A stretch of DNA of 64,000 nt. Origin: Cellulomonas xiejunii. GTDB lineage: Bacteria > Actinomycetota > Actinomycetes > Actinomycetales > Cellulomonadaceae. The translations under genes and the position numbers were made by a program. Below are positions 45,330 to 53,962 of the stretch, piece after piece (position 1 is the first letter of the stretch; the number at the start of each line of letters is the position of its first letter). The notes under the pieces were generated by a model. That model was given only the letters and a program-made list of their open reading frames with translations. It made no database searches and was not told the origin of the DNA. The stretch is from assembly GCF_024508315.1 (NCBI RefSeq), contig NZ_CP101987.1, forward strand, positions 2,542,001 through 2,606,000, in the 5' to 3' direction.

Positions 45330-46178
45330 GTGACCGCCACGACGCCCCGCCCGACGCAGCTGCAGGACGGTGTCGTCATCGGCGAGGGGGTCGTGCTGGA
45401 CTCGCGGCCCGCATCGGTCGCCTCACGCCTGCTCGCGGCGATCGTCGACCTCGTCGCCCTGCTCGTGCTGGTGATCGCGGCCCTGCTCGTCCTGGACAAC
45501 ATCTCCCTGGAGCTCGACCAGTACACGAGCCGCATCCTGCTGATCGTCGTCGTCGTGACGGTCATGATCGTGCTGCCCACGACGATCGAGACCCTGACCC
45601 GCGGCCGCTCGCTCGGCAAGCTCGTCGCGGGTGTCCGGATCGTGCGGGACGACGGCGGCCCGATCGTCTTCCGGCAGGCGTTCGTCCGGGCCCTGACCGG
45701 CGTGGTCGAGCTGTGGCTGACGTTCGGGTCCGTCGCCGTGATCTGCTCGATCTCGCACCCGCGCGGCAAGCGCGTCGGGGACGTCCTGGCCGGCACCTAC
45801 GGGTCCCGCGTCCGCGCAGCGGCCCCGGTGCGCAACCCGGCCGTCATGCCTCCCCAGCTGGCGGGGTGGGCGGCGCACGCCGACGTGGCGCGGCTGCCCG
45901 ACGGTCTCGCGCTCGCGGTCCGGCAGTTCCTCGGACGCGCGAACCTGCTGCACCCCGGCTCCCGCGCGGAGCTCGGCACCCGGCTCGCCGGCGACCTCCA
46001 GCCGTACGTGAGCCCGCCACCCCCGAGCGGCACCCACCCCGAGGCGTTCCTGTCCGCCGTGCTCGCCGAGCGGGGCCGCCGCGAGACCCTCGTCGAGCTG
46101 GAGCGCGTGCGCCGCGAGCAGGCGGAGTCCGTGCTCCTGCGTCGGCTGCCGCACGGGGTTCCCGACCCCGACGTCTGA
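45330..46178 (+). CDS. RDD-family membrane protein
   Basis: A 282-residue protein. The RDD domain spans about 25-160: the first helix starts SRPASVASRLLAAIVDLVALL (short run shown), followed by a second helix near 65-90 and a motif RSLGKLVAGVRIV; the C-terminal 110 residues are soluble and helical. The function is unknown. It is divergent from the SpoIIM gene, a pairing seen in many actinobacteria. Confidence 0.85.
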   Translation: MTATTPRPTQLQDGVVIGEGVVLDSRPASVASRLLAAIVDLVALLVLVIAALLVLDNISLELDQYTSRILLIVVVVTVMIVLPTTIETLTRGRSLGKLVAGVRIVRDDGGPIVFRQAFVRALTGVVELWLTFGSVAVICSISHPRGKRVGDVLAGTYGSRVRAAAPVRNPAVMPPQLAGWAAHADVARLPDGLALAVRQFLGRANLLHPGSRAELGTRLAGDLQPYVSPPPPSGTHPEAFLSAVLAERGRRETLVELERVRREQAESVLLRRLPHGVPDPDV

Positions 46179-46189
46179 CGTGGGGCAGC

Positions 46190-46210
46190 GGGAGCCCCGT
46201 CGCGGCTCCC
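46190..46210. terminator. Short hairpin between convergent RDD and Trm112 genes
   Basis: Stem GGGAGCC/GGCTCCC with a seven-base loop, ending 3 bases from the Trm112 stop codon. It is modest and could serve either strand. Confidence 0.4.
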
Positions 46211-46212
46211 CC

Positions 46213-46422
46213 TCAGGACGCCGGTCGCGCCTCGTCGACGAGCAGGACGGGGATGCCGTCGACCACCGGGTAGACGAGCGGACGCTCCGGGTCGGTCGAG
46301 ACCAGCACCGGCGAGCCGTCGTCGGACACGCCGTCGACCAGCTCGGCACCCGTGACAGGACACCGCAGGAGGGCGCGAGCCCAGGGCTCGAGGTCGGTCG
46401 CGGGTCCGTCGCTCGCCGTCAT
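46213..46422 (-). CDS. Trm112-family protein
   Basis: A 69-residue protein with a Trm112-like fold: LLRCPVTGAELV (Cys21) and the C-terminal PLVYPVVDGIPVLLVDEARP. The bacterial members often have a single conserved Cys, as here. Trm112 proteins activate methyltransferases in eukaryotes and archaea; the bacterial partner is not known. It is the last gene of the DUF3499-zinc ribbon-Trm112 unit. Confidence 0.88.
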   Translation of the reverse strand: MTASDGPATDLEPWARALLRCPVTGAELVDGVSDDGSPVLVSTDPERPLVYPVVDGIPVLLVDEARPAS

Positions 46423-46473
46423 GGCATCTCCAGGGTCGTCGGGGCGTTGTGCAGGTGCGGTGCGGTCGCCGCG

Positions 46474-46728
46474 TCAGGCGCGCGGGAGGCCGTCGGGGCC
46501 GAGTGCACGTCCGTCCCCGTCGACGACGAACCAGGCCGTTGCCTCGCAGTCCGGGCAGGACGCGAACACCGCGGGGCGCCCGGCGGGCAGGGCGACCCGC
46601 AGCCGCGTGAGGTCGACCGCCCCGCAGGCGTAGCAGACGGGAGCGATGTCGGAGTCGTCGACGACGGGCCGGGTGATCGACCCGAGGGGCTCGTCCGCCG
46701 GCGGACGACGGTCGCGAGGGGCGCTCAC
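46474..46728 (-). CDS. Small zinc-ribbon protein
   Basis: An 84-residue protein with paired CxxC motifs at Cys32/Cys35 (CYAC) and Cys58/Cys61 (CPDC), a likely four-Cys zinc site, and a polar N-terminus. GTG 46728 overlaps the DUF3499 stop (GTGA). I do not recognise a named family. In the relatives I know, a phosphomannomutase gene often follows DUF3499; here this small gene takes that place. The long open frame upstream is antisense to other genes and was not used. Confidence 0.7.
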   Translation of the reverse strand: MSAPRDRRPPADEPLGSITRPVVDDSDIAPVCYACGAVDLTRLRVALPAGRPAVFASCPDCEATAWFVVDGDGRALGPDGLPRA

Positions 46729-47114
46729 GACTGCTCCCCCTGCGCCGACCCGGGCACGACCCTCAGGTGGCCACGACGGCGCGCCGTGTCGAGGGCGGGG
46801 GCAGCCACCGGCTCCAGCGTCGGGGTCGGGTCGGGGGCGCGCCGACGTCCCGCCTCCCGCACCGCCTCGGCGAGGGCGACCAGGTCGTCGTGGCTCGGCG
46901 CCGCCGCCTGGACGTCGGGGAGCAGCCGCACGACCTCCCAGCCGCGCGGGGCGGTCAGCCGGTCGGCGTGCTCGACGCACAGGTCGTAGGAGTGCGGCTC
47001 GGCGAGCTGGGCGAGCGGCCCCAGCACGGCGGTCGAGTCGGCGTAGACGTAGGTCAGCGTCGCGACCGCGGCATGCGGGCACGCGGTGCGCGAGCACTGC
47101 CGGACGGATCTCAC
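46725..47114 (-). CDS. DUF3499-family protein
   Basis: A 129-residue protein of a strictly actinobacterial family of unknown function. The conserved core is CSRTAC (Cys7, Cys12), YVYADSTAVLGPL near 23-35, and YDLCVEHADRL (Cys46) near 43-53, compatible with metal binding. GTG 47114 has a TACGGT -10 six bases upstream on the minus strand, so the unit is probably leaderless. Divergent from the metallopeptidase-family gene. Confidence 0.88.
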   Translation of the reverse strand: MRSVRQCSRTACPHAAVATLTYVYADSTAVLGPLAQLAEPHSYDLCVEHADRLTAPRGWEVVRLLPDVQAAAPSHDDLVALAEAVREAGRRRAPDPTPTLEPVAAPALDTARRRGHLRVVPGSAQGEQS

Positions 47115-47120
47115 GAGCAG

Positions 47121-47126
47121 ACCGTA
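47121..47126 (-). promoter_or_regulatory. -10 box TACGGT for DUF3499 gene, leaderless start
   Basis: Minus-strand TACGGT with a 6-base gap to the GTG at 47114. Confidence 0.5.
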
Positions 47127-47199
47127 CCCCCGACGTGCCCTCCCGCGTCGCGCGCACGGTCCGCGTGTCGGGTCCCCGCGGAGGTGCCGGGACGCTGGC

Positions 47200-47205
47200 T
47201 ACAGT
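47200..47205 (+). promoter_or_regulatory. -10 box TACAGT for metallopeptidase-family gene, leaderless start
   Basis: TACAGT with a 6-base gap to the GTG at 47212; a mirror image of the divergent DUF3499 promoter. Confidence 0.5.
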
Positions 47206-47211
47206 GGCGGG

Positions 47212-47733
47212 GTGAGTCCGTTCGGCCCCCGCCGCCCCGCCACCTCCGGTGACGGCACCGGCAGCCCCGCCCTGCGTCGCCGGGGGGCCGACGTCGTCGC
47301 CGCACTCGGCCCCGCCGCCCCCGCGCGCCGTCGCGACCGCCGCGGGCGCGGCCTGCGCGGCCCGGTGCTCCCGATGGGAGCCCCGGCGTACCGCACGCGC
47401 GCCGAACGGTTCGACGACCTCGTGCTCGACGCGGTCGAGGACCTGGAGCGGCGATGGGCACGGCAGCTCGAGGGCGCGGAGTTCGCGGTCGAGGACGTAC
47501 CGCCGTCCAACCCCGCACCGTGGGAGCACGGCGGCGTTCCGCTCGGTCGCTACTTCCCCGCGGACGCCGGCCTCCCGCACCGCATCGTGGTCTACCGACG
47601 CCCGATCGAGGCGCGCGCCGCCGACCCCACCGACCTCGCGGACCTGGTGCGCGACGTCGTCGTCGAGCAGGTGGCGCATCTCCTCGGCCGCGGCCCGGAG
47701 GAGGTCGACCCGGGCTATGACGACGGGCACTGA
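47212..47733 (+). CDS. Metallopeptidase-family protein lacking HExxH
   Basis: A 173-residue protein with a basic, disordered N-terminus (about 1-55) and a zincin-like domain (FDDLVLDAVEDLERRW near 68-83 to the end). In active relatives the C-terminal helix holds HExxH; here it reads VVVEQVAHLLG near 149-159, so the first His is replaced by Val. I recall this loss as shared by the actinobacterial branch beside DUF3499, so it may have lost peptidase activity. It is divergent from DUF3499 and followed by a glycosyltransferase. Confidence 0.78.
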   Translation: MSPFGPRRPATSGDGTGSPALRRRGADVVAALGPAAPARRRDRRGRGLRGPVLPMGAPAYRTRAERFDDLVLDAVEDLERRWARQLEGAEFAVEDVPPSNPAPWEHGGVPLGRYFPADAGLPHRIVVYRRPIEARAADPTDLADLVRDVVVEQVAHLLGRGPEEVDPGYDDGH

Positions 47734-47744
47734 CGTCCGCGCAC

Positions 47745-47750
47745 TAAAGT
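47745..47750 (+). promoter_or_regulatory. -10 box TAAAGT for glycosyltransferase gene, leaderless start
   Basis: TAAAGT with an 8-base gap to the ATG at 47759, and no ribosome-binding site, 12 bases after the preceding stop. Confidence 0.45.
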
Positions 47751-47758
47751 GACGCTCG

Positions 47759-48667
47759 ATGACCACGCCCCCCTCCCCCGAGCCGGTCGACGTGCGAACC
47801 CCCGCGCGTGACACGGCTGCCCCGCTCGTCCGGGTCGTCTGCGTCGTGTACCACCCGGGCGACGAGCTCGCCCGCTTCGCCGCGACGCTCGCGACCGCGT
47901 CGAGCACGCCCGTCGAGCTCGTCGTCGTCGACAACGGCACCGACCACACCATCGCCGAGTCCGTCGTCGAGCAGGCCGGCGGACAGCTCGTCGTGCCCGG
48001 CTCGAACCTCGGGTACGGCGCGGCGGCGAACCGCGGCGCGGCGGGCGCGGACACGCCGTGGATCGTCGTGGCGAACTCGGACATCGAGTGGACGCCCGGC
48101 TCCCTCGAGCGACTCGTCGCCGCAGGTGAGGAGCAGCCGAGCGCCGGCTCGCTCGGCCCGATGCTGCTCAACACGGACGGCACGACCTACCCGTCCGCGC
48201 GCGCGCTGCCGTCGCTGCGCCAGGGCGCGGGTCATGCGATCTTCGCGCGGGTGTGGCCCGGCAACCCGTGGACGCGCGGCTACCACGCGCGCCAGGAGTC
48301 GACCGGCGGCTACCTCCGCGAGGCCGGCTGGCTGTCGGGCGCGTGCCTGCTCCTGCGCCGGGAGGCGTTCGAGCAGGTCGGCGGCTTCGACGAGACGTAC
48401 TTCATGTTCTTCGAGGACGTCGACCTCGGCGAGCGGCTGGGCCGGGCCGGCTGGGAGAACCTGTACGTGCCCGACGTGCGCGTGACGCACGTCGGGGGCA
48501 CGTCGTGGCGCGAGCGACCTGCCCCGATGATCCGGGCGCACCACGCGAGTGCACGGCAGTACCTCGAGCGCCGCTACCCGCACTGGTACCAGGCGCCGAT
48601 GCGCTGGGCGCTGCGGGCGGGGCTCAGCATGCGCGAACGGGCGCAGCTGCGCGACTCCCCGCGCTGA
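47759..48667 (+). CDS. Family 2 glycosyltransferase (rhamnosyltransferase-like)
   Basis: A 302-residue GT-A enzyme: nucleotide-binding VVVDNGTD near 58-65, NSDIEW near 103-108 as the DxD-like site, and EDVDLGERLG near 221-230 as the base-containing acidic motif. No membrane helix. It is like the WbbL branch that adds rhamnose to lipid-linked GlcNAc in actinobacteria; the rhamnose donor is made by rfbA/C/D in this window, but the acceptor is inferred. Convergent with the DUF5719 gene. Confidence 0.88.
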   Translation: MTTPPSPEPVDVRTPARDTAAPLVRVVCVVYHPGDELARFAATLATASSTPVELVVVDNGTDHTIAESVVEQAGGQLVVPGSNLGYGAAANRGAAGADTPWIVVANSDIEWTPGSLERLVAAGEEQPSAGSLGPMLLNTDGTTYPSARALPSLRQGAGHAIFARVWPGNPWTRGYHARQESTGGYLREAGWLSGACLLLRREAFEQVGGFDETYFMFFEDVDLGERLGRAGWENLYVPDVRVTHVGGTSWRERPAPMIRAHHASARQYLERRYPHWYQAPMRWALRAGLSMRERAQLRDSPR

Positions 48668-48679
48668 GGGCGGGAGGGG

Positions 48680-50260
48680 TCAGCCGCGCGCCAGCCGCGC
48701 GTCCTGTCGGACCGCGAGCGCGGCCCTGACGTCCACGACGGGCACCGGGGCCAGGGTCGCGACCAGCGGGCCGTCGTCCTGCTGGACCGTCAGCGCCACG
48801 GCCCACGCGAGGGGCACACCGTCTCCCGGCTCTAGCTCCACGGCCACCGCGCCCTCGCCGAGCTCGGCCACGTCCCAGGCCCCCGTCGTCCCGGCGTCGA
48901 CGCGCACGCGGTGCTCGGACAGCACCTCGCCGTCGCCACCGAGCACCCGCAGCGTCGCGGCGCCCTCATCGGTGTCGTCGGCGGACCGCCCGACGGCGCC
49001 GATCACGACGTGCGCCTGCACGCCACGCGGGATGGCGACGGTGCCGTGACCACCCGGCGTCGTGCTGGGCGACCACGCGCGCTCGACACGCGGCTCGTCG
49101 TCCAGCGCACCGGGCGCGCCGGTCCTCGACACGACCGCACCCGCGACGACCGGGGCGTCGGCGTCCACGACGACGGTGTAGACCCCGGCCGGCAGCCCAC
49201 CGAGGGGCACGTCGGTCACCTCGCCCGCCACCAGCGGCACGCGCTGCGCGCCGGGCAGGTCCACCGGGCCGTCGGCTCCCAGGAGCGTCACCCGTGCCGT
49301 CGTGGCCGCGTCGCCGGGGGCGAGCAGCCGGAGCGCGGGCGCGTCGGCGGAGCCGACCTCGGACTCCGGCGCCACGAGGCCGGTGACCACCTGACGGGTC
49401 GAGGGCGCGACGCCGGGGACGACCAGGTCGGTGCCGGCGGGGGTGAACCCGCGCACCGCGGTGTCCTGCACGTGCGCGGCCACCAGACCACCCGCGACGG
49501 TCACGTGGACGACCACGGCCGCCTGGTCTGCGGCAGCACCCCCGAGGTCCACCACCTTGGTGGCACCGGGCGCGACGACGTGCTGCCGGGTGGTGGGCTC
49601 CACCGGGCCGTTGGGGCCGAAGAGCTCGAGCTCGACCTGCGCGGCCGTGAGGCCCGGGTTGGTGAGCACGAGCGTCGCGGTCGCGCCGACCGCGGTCGAG
49701 CCGCCGACGAACCACTCGTCGTTGCCCGGCGCCCGGCATGACGCCGCCGCCAGCCCCCGGGCGTCACCGTCGGTCACGACCGAGGCACCTGTCGCCGCGA
49801 CGACCGGCGAGAGCTCCAGCGGCTGCGCGCGGACCACCAGGGGCGCGGCGACGTCGCCGAGGTGCACCGCACCACCTCCGGCCTCCAGGTCGAGCACGGC
49901 TGCCTCACCGTCCAGCGGCAGGACCGCGAGCCCGCCCGCGCCGGACCCGGCGGCCGTCACGGCACCGAGGGTGACGTCCGGCGCCACCGGTGACGGGTCG
50001 AACGCGGCGTCGCCGCGCTCGGCCCGCTGCGGCAGCACGACAGGGCCGGGGCACTGCAGCGTCACGGGCGTCGGCGCGACCTCGACCTCGTCGGCGAGCA
50101 CGGGTACGGCGGACGCGACGCCGAGGTGGGCAGCGCCGGCGAGCGCACCGCCCGCCAGACCCACGACGAGCAGACCCGACGCGACGCGCAGTGCACGCCC
50201 CCCGCGTCGCTCGGGCGGCTGCGCGGCCGCGCCGGTCGCGGCCGTCGACGGAACGGTCAT
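48680..50260 (-). CDS. DUF5719-family surface protein
   Basis: A 526-residue protein with one N-terminal membrane helix (about 25-50) and a large beta-rich extracytoplasmic region with repeats such as GATATLVLTNPGLTAAQVEL and later VTLLGADGPVDLPG. The family, known to me as DUF5719, sits next to a large glycosyltransferase and whiB in many actinobacteria. Its ATG overlaps the stop of the 1209-residue glycosyltransferase by 4 bp, so they are probably partners. The function is unknown. Confidence 0.8.
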   Translation of the reverse strand: MTVPSTAATGAAAQPPERRGGRALRVASGLLVVGLAGGALAGAAHLGVASAVPVLADEVEVAPTPVTLQCPGPVVLPQRAERGDAAFDPSPVAPDVTLGAVTAAGSGAGGLAVLPLDGEAAVLDLEAGGGAVHLGDVAAPLVVRAQPLELSPVVAATGASVVTDGDARGLAAASCRAPGNDEWFVGGSTAVGATATLVLTNPGLTAAQVELELFGPNGPVEPTTRQHVVAPGATKVVDLGGAAADQAAVVVHVTVAGGLVAAHVQDTAVRGFTPAGTDLVVPGVAPSTRQVVTGLVAPESEVGSADAPALRLLAPGDAATTARVTLLGADGPVDLPGAQRVPLVAGEVTDVPLGGLPAGVYTVVVDADAPVVAGAVVSRTGAPGALDDEPRVERAWSPSTTPGGHGTVAIPRGVQAHVVIGAVGRSADDTDEGAATLRVLGGDGEVLSEHRVRVDAGTTGAWDVAELGEGAVAVELEPGDGVPLAWAVALTVQQDDGPLVATLAPVPVVDVRAALAVRQDARLARG

Positions 50261-53200
50261 GTACGCACTCCTCGTCGGCGCCGCAGCGGCACGGCGAGCA
50301 GGACGGTCACGAGCGTGGTCAGCCCGAGGACGCCGATCCAGGCGGCACGGTGGGGCGCGACGTACCGCACCTCGAGCGTGCCCCCCTCGGCGCCGAGGTC
50401 GAACGCCTGCCGCCAGCCTGCATCGACGGTGGCGAGCCTGCGCCCGTCGAGCCAGGCGTGCCAGCCCGCGTCCGCCCGCTCGGCGAGGACCAGGACGCGC
50501 GTGCCGTCACCCGCCGGGACCACGGTGTCGACCGTGCGGCCGTCCGCCGGGACCACGACGGCCGCTGCGTCGGCGTCCCTCACGTCGGCGGCATCGGCCA
50601 CGAGCCGGGCCCACGACGCGACGACCTCACCCTGCGCGCCACGGACGCGCCACAGCGTGCTGGAGCCCTCGTGCGTCACCCGCTCCAGCCCGGCGGTCGC
50701 GTCGAGCACGCCGACGAGGCGCGCGCGTGCGGCGCGCGCCGCGGCCGAGTCGTCCGCAGCGGCCGGCACCAGGACGTCACCGACCCCGAGCGCACCCAGG
50801 GCGGGTGCGACGTCGCCTGCGGCGCCCTGGACCAGACGGGCCGCGAGGCCACTGACCTCGGCAGCCGCCGGGTCGACGTCCGCGGCGCGCGGTGCGTCGA
50901 GCGGTCCGGTCACCGCGCTCGTCGCGACGACCGCGGCGTGGTCGACGTGCTGGTCACCGTCGGCTCGCAGCACCGACCAGTCGACCGACCCGTCGTCCCG
51001 CACGCCGAGCGCGAGGACACGCGAGGACGTCGCGGACAGCGCACCCTGCTGGCCGACGACCGGCACGACGGGGGCCGGCGAGGCGCGCAGGTCGACGGCG
51101 TCGCCCCACCGGGCGGTCCAGGCCCATCCGAGCACCGCGGAGGAGACGGACGCGACCGCGAGGACCGTGACGAGGGCGACGGCGGGCTGCCGCCAGCCGA
51201 AGGACCGCTCGACGAGCGCTCCCGCGAGGCGGTCGCTGCCGAGCAGCGCCGCCCCCAGCAGGCCGAGCGTCGTCAAGGAGACCGCGGCCCCCGTCCAGGC
51301 GGGTGCGATGAGGTCCGCCGAGGTGGTCGCGGGGAGCGCCGCGACGAGCGCTCCGGTGCCGATGCCCACGGCCGCGACCGTCCAGCACACCCGCACACCC
51401 CGGGCGATCGTGCGGTCGCGGAGCAGCGCGGCTGCCGCGAGGACCAGCAGGACGGCACCGGAGAGGTACGGCCACGCCGACGCGAGCACGTCCGGCAACC
51501 AGCCGGGGACCAGCGTCGTGGGGTCGGCCGGCACCCCGAGGGCCCGCGCGAGCGCCGACGCCGGCGCCGTCCCGGACGCAGGACCGGGGTCCGAGAGCAG
51601 CAGCCGCACACCGTCCGCGCCGCGGCTGCCGACCTCGATGAGGAACGGCGCCATCAGCACGAGCGTGGGGACGAGCACCCCGATGACCCGCACGCGCGAG
51701 CGCGGGACGGCGAGCGCCACGACGACGAGCAGCACGGCCGCGGGCAGCAGCAGCACGGGCGCGGCGGCGACTGCGACAGCGAGAGCGAGAGCGGCACCAG
51801 CCGCCGCTGCGACGGACCCTGTCGGGTCGGCGGCGCCCACGAGCGTCGGCACGTCGTCGGTCGCCTCCGCGGGCGCCCGCGTCGCGCGGGGCTCAGCCAG
51901 CAGGACCGCGCCCGACGCCGGCGCCCGGGGCGTCGGGACGGCGGGCACACCGCGGACCGGCGTCACCACGTCCGCCTCGGCGCCCGAGCGCACCGCAGGG
52001 TCCTGGGGTGCGGGTGCGGCCGCGTGCAGCCTGTGCCTCGCGCGAGCGGCGGCCCGGGCGGAACGCGCGTCGGCTGCCGCATCGGAGTCCCCCTCGCCGT
52101 CGTCGTCGCGACGCGCCGTGGACACCCCCGAGAGCACCTGGTCGACGCGCTGGACTCCGACGGCTCGGGCCAGCCCCAGGGCGACCCACGGCAGCGCTGC
52201 GTGCACCACGACGCCGCCCACACGTCCGTCACCGACCGCCAGCAGCAGCGCGGGCGCGGTGGCCCACGCCAGCGCGGCCCAGGCGCGGACCATCACGGAG
52301 CGCGTCGCAGCCCCCGCCGCGACCCACGCGCCCACGCCGGCGAGCATCACACCACCGAGCACGACCACCCCGACGGCCGCGCGCAGCTCACCACCGAGCA
52401 GCGCGGACAGCGCCGCGAGGACCGTCAGCAGGGGGTCCGCCGGACCGGGTGCGCCGAAGCCCCCGGCGATCCAGCCCGAGGTGGCAGCCGCCCACACGTC
52501 GCTCAGGTCGGTCGTCGTGCGCGCGAGGGCCTCACCCACGAGGGGTGCACCGGCGGCGACCGGGCCGACGAGGCGGCCCACCGCGGTCGCCGAGAGGAGG
52601 GCCAGCAGGCCGACGACGACCGCGAGCGTGGTGCGGCGCCGGGTCGCGGCCGCGGCGAGCTCGCGCAGCTCGAGCTCGCTGGGCGCCCGACCGGCGCGGC
52701 GCGTCTCCAGTCGTGCGAGCCGACGGTCGCGCGTCTGACGCCACACGTCGCGCCACGTCGCCTGCAGCGGGCGAAGTGTCCGGCGCGGCACGACGCTCGT
52801 CGCCCGTGCCCGCCGCCGCGCCCGGACGACCTCCCCGGCTCGCAGCAGCGCCAGGAGCGCCACCCGCAGCTCGGCCACGGCCAGCTGCGGGTGCTTCGCG
52901 GCGACCTGCCCGAGGCTGCGCACCACGGCCGCCGCCAGCGTGAGCAGGACCACGACCGGCACCAGCGGCAGCGGTGCACCCACGAGCCGCTGGTGCAGGA
53001 GCGACCGGCGGCGTGCCGCGAACGAGCGGGTCGGGTCGGCCGTGTCCGGCTCACCGTCCCCGTCGAGGTCGACCTCCGTGCCGAGCAGGTCCTGGCCCCG
53101 GGACGGTCCCCCGCGTGCCGGCCGCAGACCGTGGTACGCGGCCTGCGCGTGGCGCACGACCGCGTCCGGCACGACGACGACGCGGTGCCCCGCGAGCCGT

Positions 53201-53886
53201 GCCCGGCGCGACAGGTCGAGCCCGTCGCCGTACGGCCCGAGCGCCGGGTCCGTGCCGCCCAGCGCGTCCCACACGTCACGACGCACGAGCGCACCGGCGA
53301 GCCCGACACCGAGCACGTCCGTACGTCCGTCGTGCTGGCCCTGGTCGAGCTCACCGGGTTCGACGTCCGTCATCCGCCGCCCGGAGCGTGTCGTGCGGAC
53401 ACCGACCTCCAGCAGGCGCTCCGGGTCGGTCCAGGTGCGCTGCTTGCACCCGGCGACGACCACCGAGGGCGCGTTCGACACCGTCCGCACCAGGCGCGCC
53501 AGCGCGTCCGGTGCCGGCGCGCTGTCGTCGTGGAGCAGCCACAGCCAGGTCGTCGGGCGCTCGCCACCCGCCTGCGCGAGCATCTCCAGCCCCGCGCGCA
53601 CCGCCTCACCGAACGTCCGGGCGCGCGGTGCGTGCACGGCTGACAACCGCGGCCCCGTCACCGCACCTGCGAACGCCTCGTCGAGCAGGGCGCCCACGTG
53701 CTCGTCCCGCGGGGCGACGTCGACGACGAGGACCCGCATCGGACGGCGCGTCTGGAGCGCGAGCGCGCGCAGCGTCACCATGAGGTAGCGCGTGGCGCCG
53801 CGGGTCACCACGACCGCGGTCACCGGCGTCGTCACCGGTACCGCGGCGGTCGTGATGTGGTCCACGGGGGACAGCGTGTCAGTCAT
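50257..53886 (-). CDS. Large membrane-bound family 2 glycosyltransferase
   Basis: A 1209-residue protein. Residues about 20-270 are a GT-A domain with VVVTRGATRYL, LLHDDSAP near 117-124, and GDGLDLSRRARLAG near 222-235; the rest has roughly fifteen membrane helices in several blocks with long soluble insertions, and ends in an extracytoplasmic domain and a C-terminal helix. This two-part layout is known for actinobacterial surface-glycan transferases. The donor and acceptor are not evident. It precedes DUF5719 with a 4-bp overlap. Confidence 0.88.
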   Translation of the reverse strand: MTDTLSPVDHITTAAVPVTTPVTAVVVTRGATRYLMVTLRALALQTRRPMRVLVVDVAPRDEHVGALLDEAFAGAVTGPRLSAVHAPRARTFGEAVRAGLEMLAQAGGERPTTWLWLLHDDSAPAPDALARLVRTVSNAPSVVVAGCKQRTWTDPERLLEVGVRTTRSGRRMTDVEPGELDQGQHDGRTDVLGVGLAGALVRRDVWDALGGTDPALGPYGDGLDLSRRARLAGHRVVVVPDAVVRHAQAAYHGLRPARGGPSRGQDLLGTEVDLDGDGEPDTADPTRSFAARRRSLLHQRLVGAPLPLVPVVVLLTLAAAVVRSLGQVAAKHPQLAVAELRVALLALLRAGEVVRARRRARATSVVPRRTLRPLQATWRDVWRQTRDRRLARLETRRAGRAPSELELRELAAAATRRRTTLAVVVGLLALLSATAVGRLVGPVAAGAPLVGEALARTTTDLSDVWAAATSGWIAGGFGAPGPADPLLTVLAALSALLGGELRAAVGVVVLGGVMLAGVGAWVAAGAATRSVMVRAWAALAWATAPALLLAVGDGRVGGVVVHAALPWVALGLARAVGVQRVDQVLSGVSTARRDDDGEGDSDAAADARSARAAARARHRLHAAAPAPQDPAVRSGAEADVVTPVRGVPAVPTPRAPASGAVLLAEPRATRAPAEATDDVPTLVGAADPTGSVAAAAGAALALAVAVAAAPVLLLPAAVLLVVVALAVPRSRVRVIGVLVPTLVLMAPFLIEVGSRGADGVRLLLSDPGPASGTAPASALARALGVPADPTTLVPGWLPDVLASAWPYLSGAVLLVLAAAALLRDRTIARGVRVCWTVAAVGIGTGALVAALPATTSADLIAPAWTGAAVSLTTLGLLGAALLGSDRLAGALVERSFGWRQPAVALVTVLAVASVSSAVLGWAWTARWGDAVDLRASPAPVVPVVGQQGALSATSSRVLALGVRDDGSVDWSVLRADGDQHVDHAAVVATSAVTGPLDAPRAADVDPAAAEVSGLAARLVQGAAGDVAPALGALGVGDVLVPAAADDSAAARAARARLVGVLDATAGLERVTHEGSSTLWRVRGAQGEVVASWARLVADAADVRDADAAAVVVPADGRTVDTVVPAGDGTRVLVLAERADAGWHAWLDGRRLATVDAGWRQAFDLGAEGGTLEVRYVAPHRAAWIGVLGLTTLVTVLLAVPLRRRRGVRT

Positions 53887-53962
53887 GCTCGCGCCATCAT
53901 GCCGCCGTGAGGGCGCGACGAGCCGCAGGCCGCCCGGGCGTGGCGCGCCCCAGGCAGCACCG

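Noticed and set aside
49990..53643. Open frame of 1217 codons on the plus strand
   Set aside because: It runs antisense to the large glycosyltransferase and DUF5719 gene; its predicted protein is Arg/Gly/His-rich without domains, as expected from high-GC third positions.
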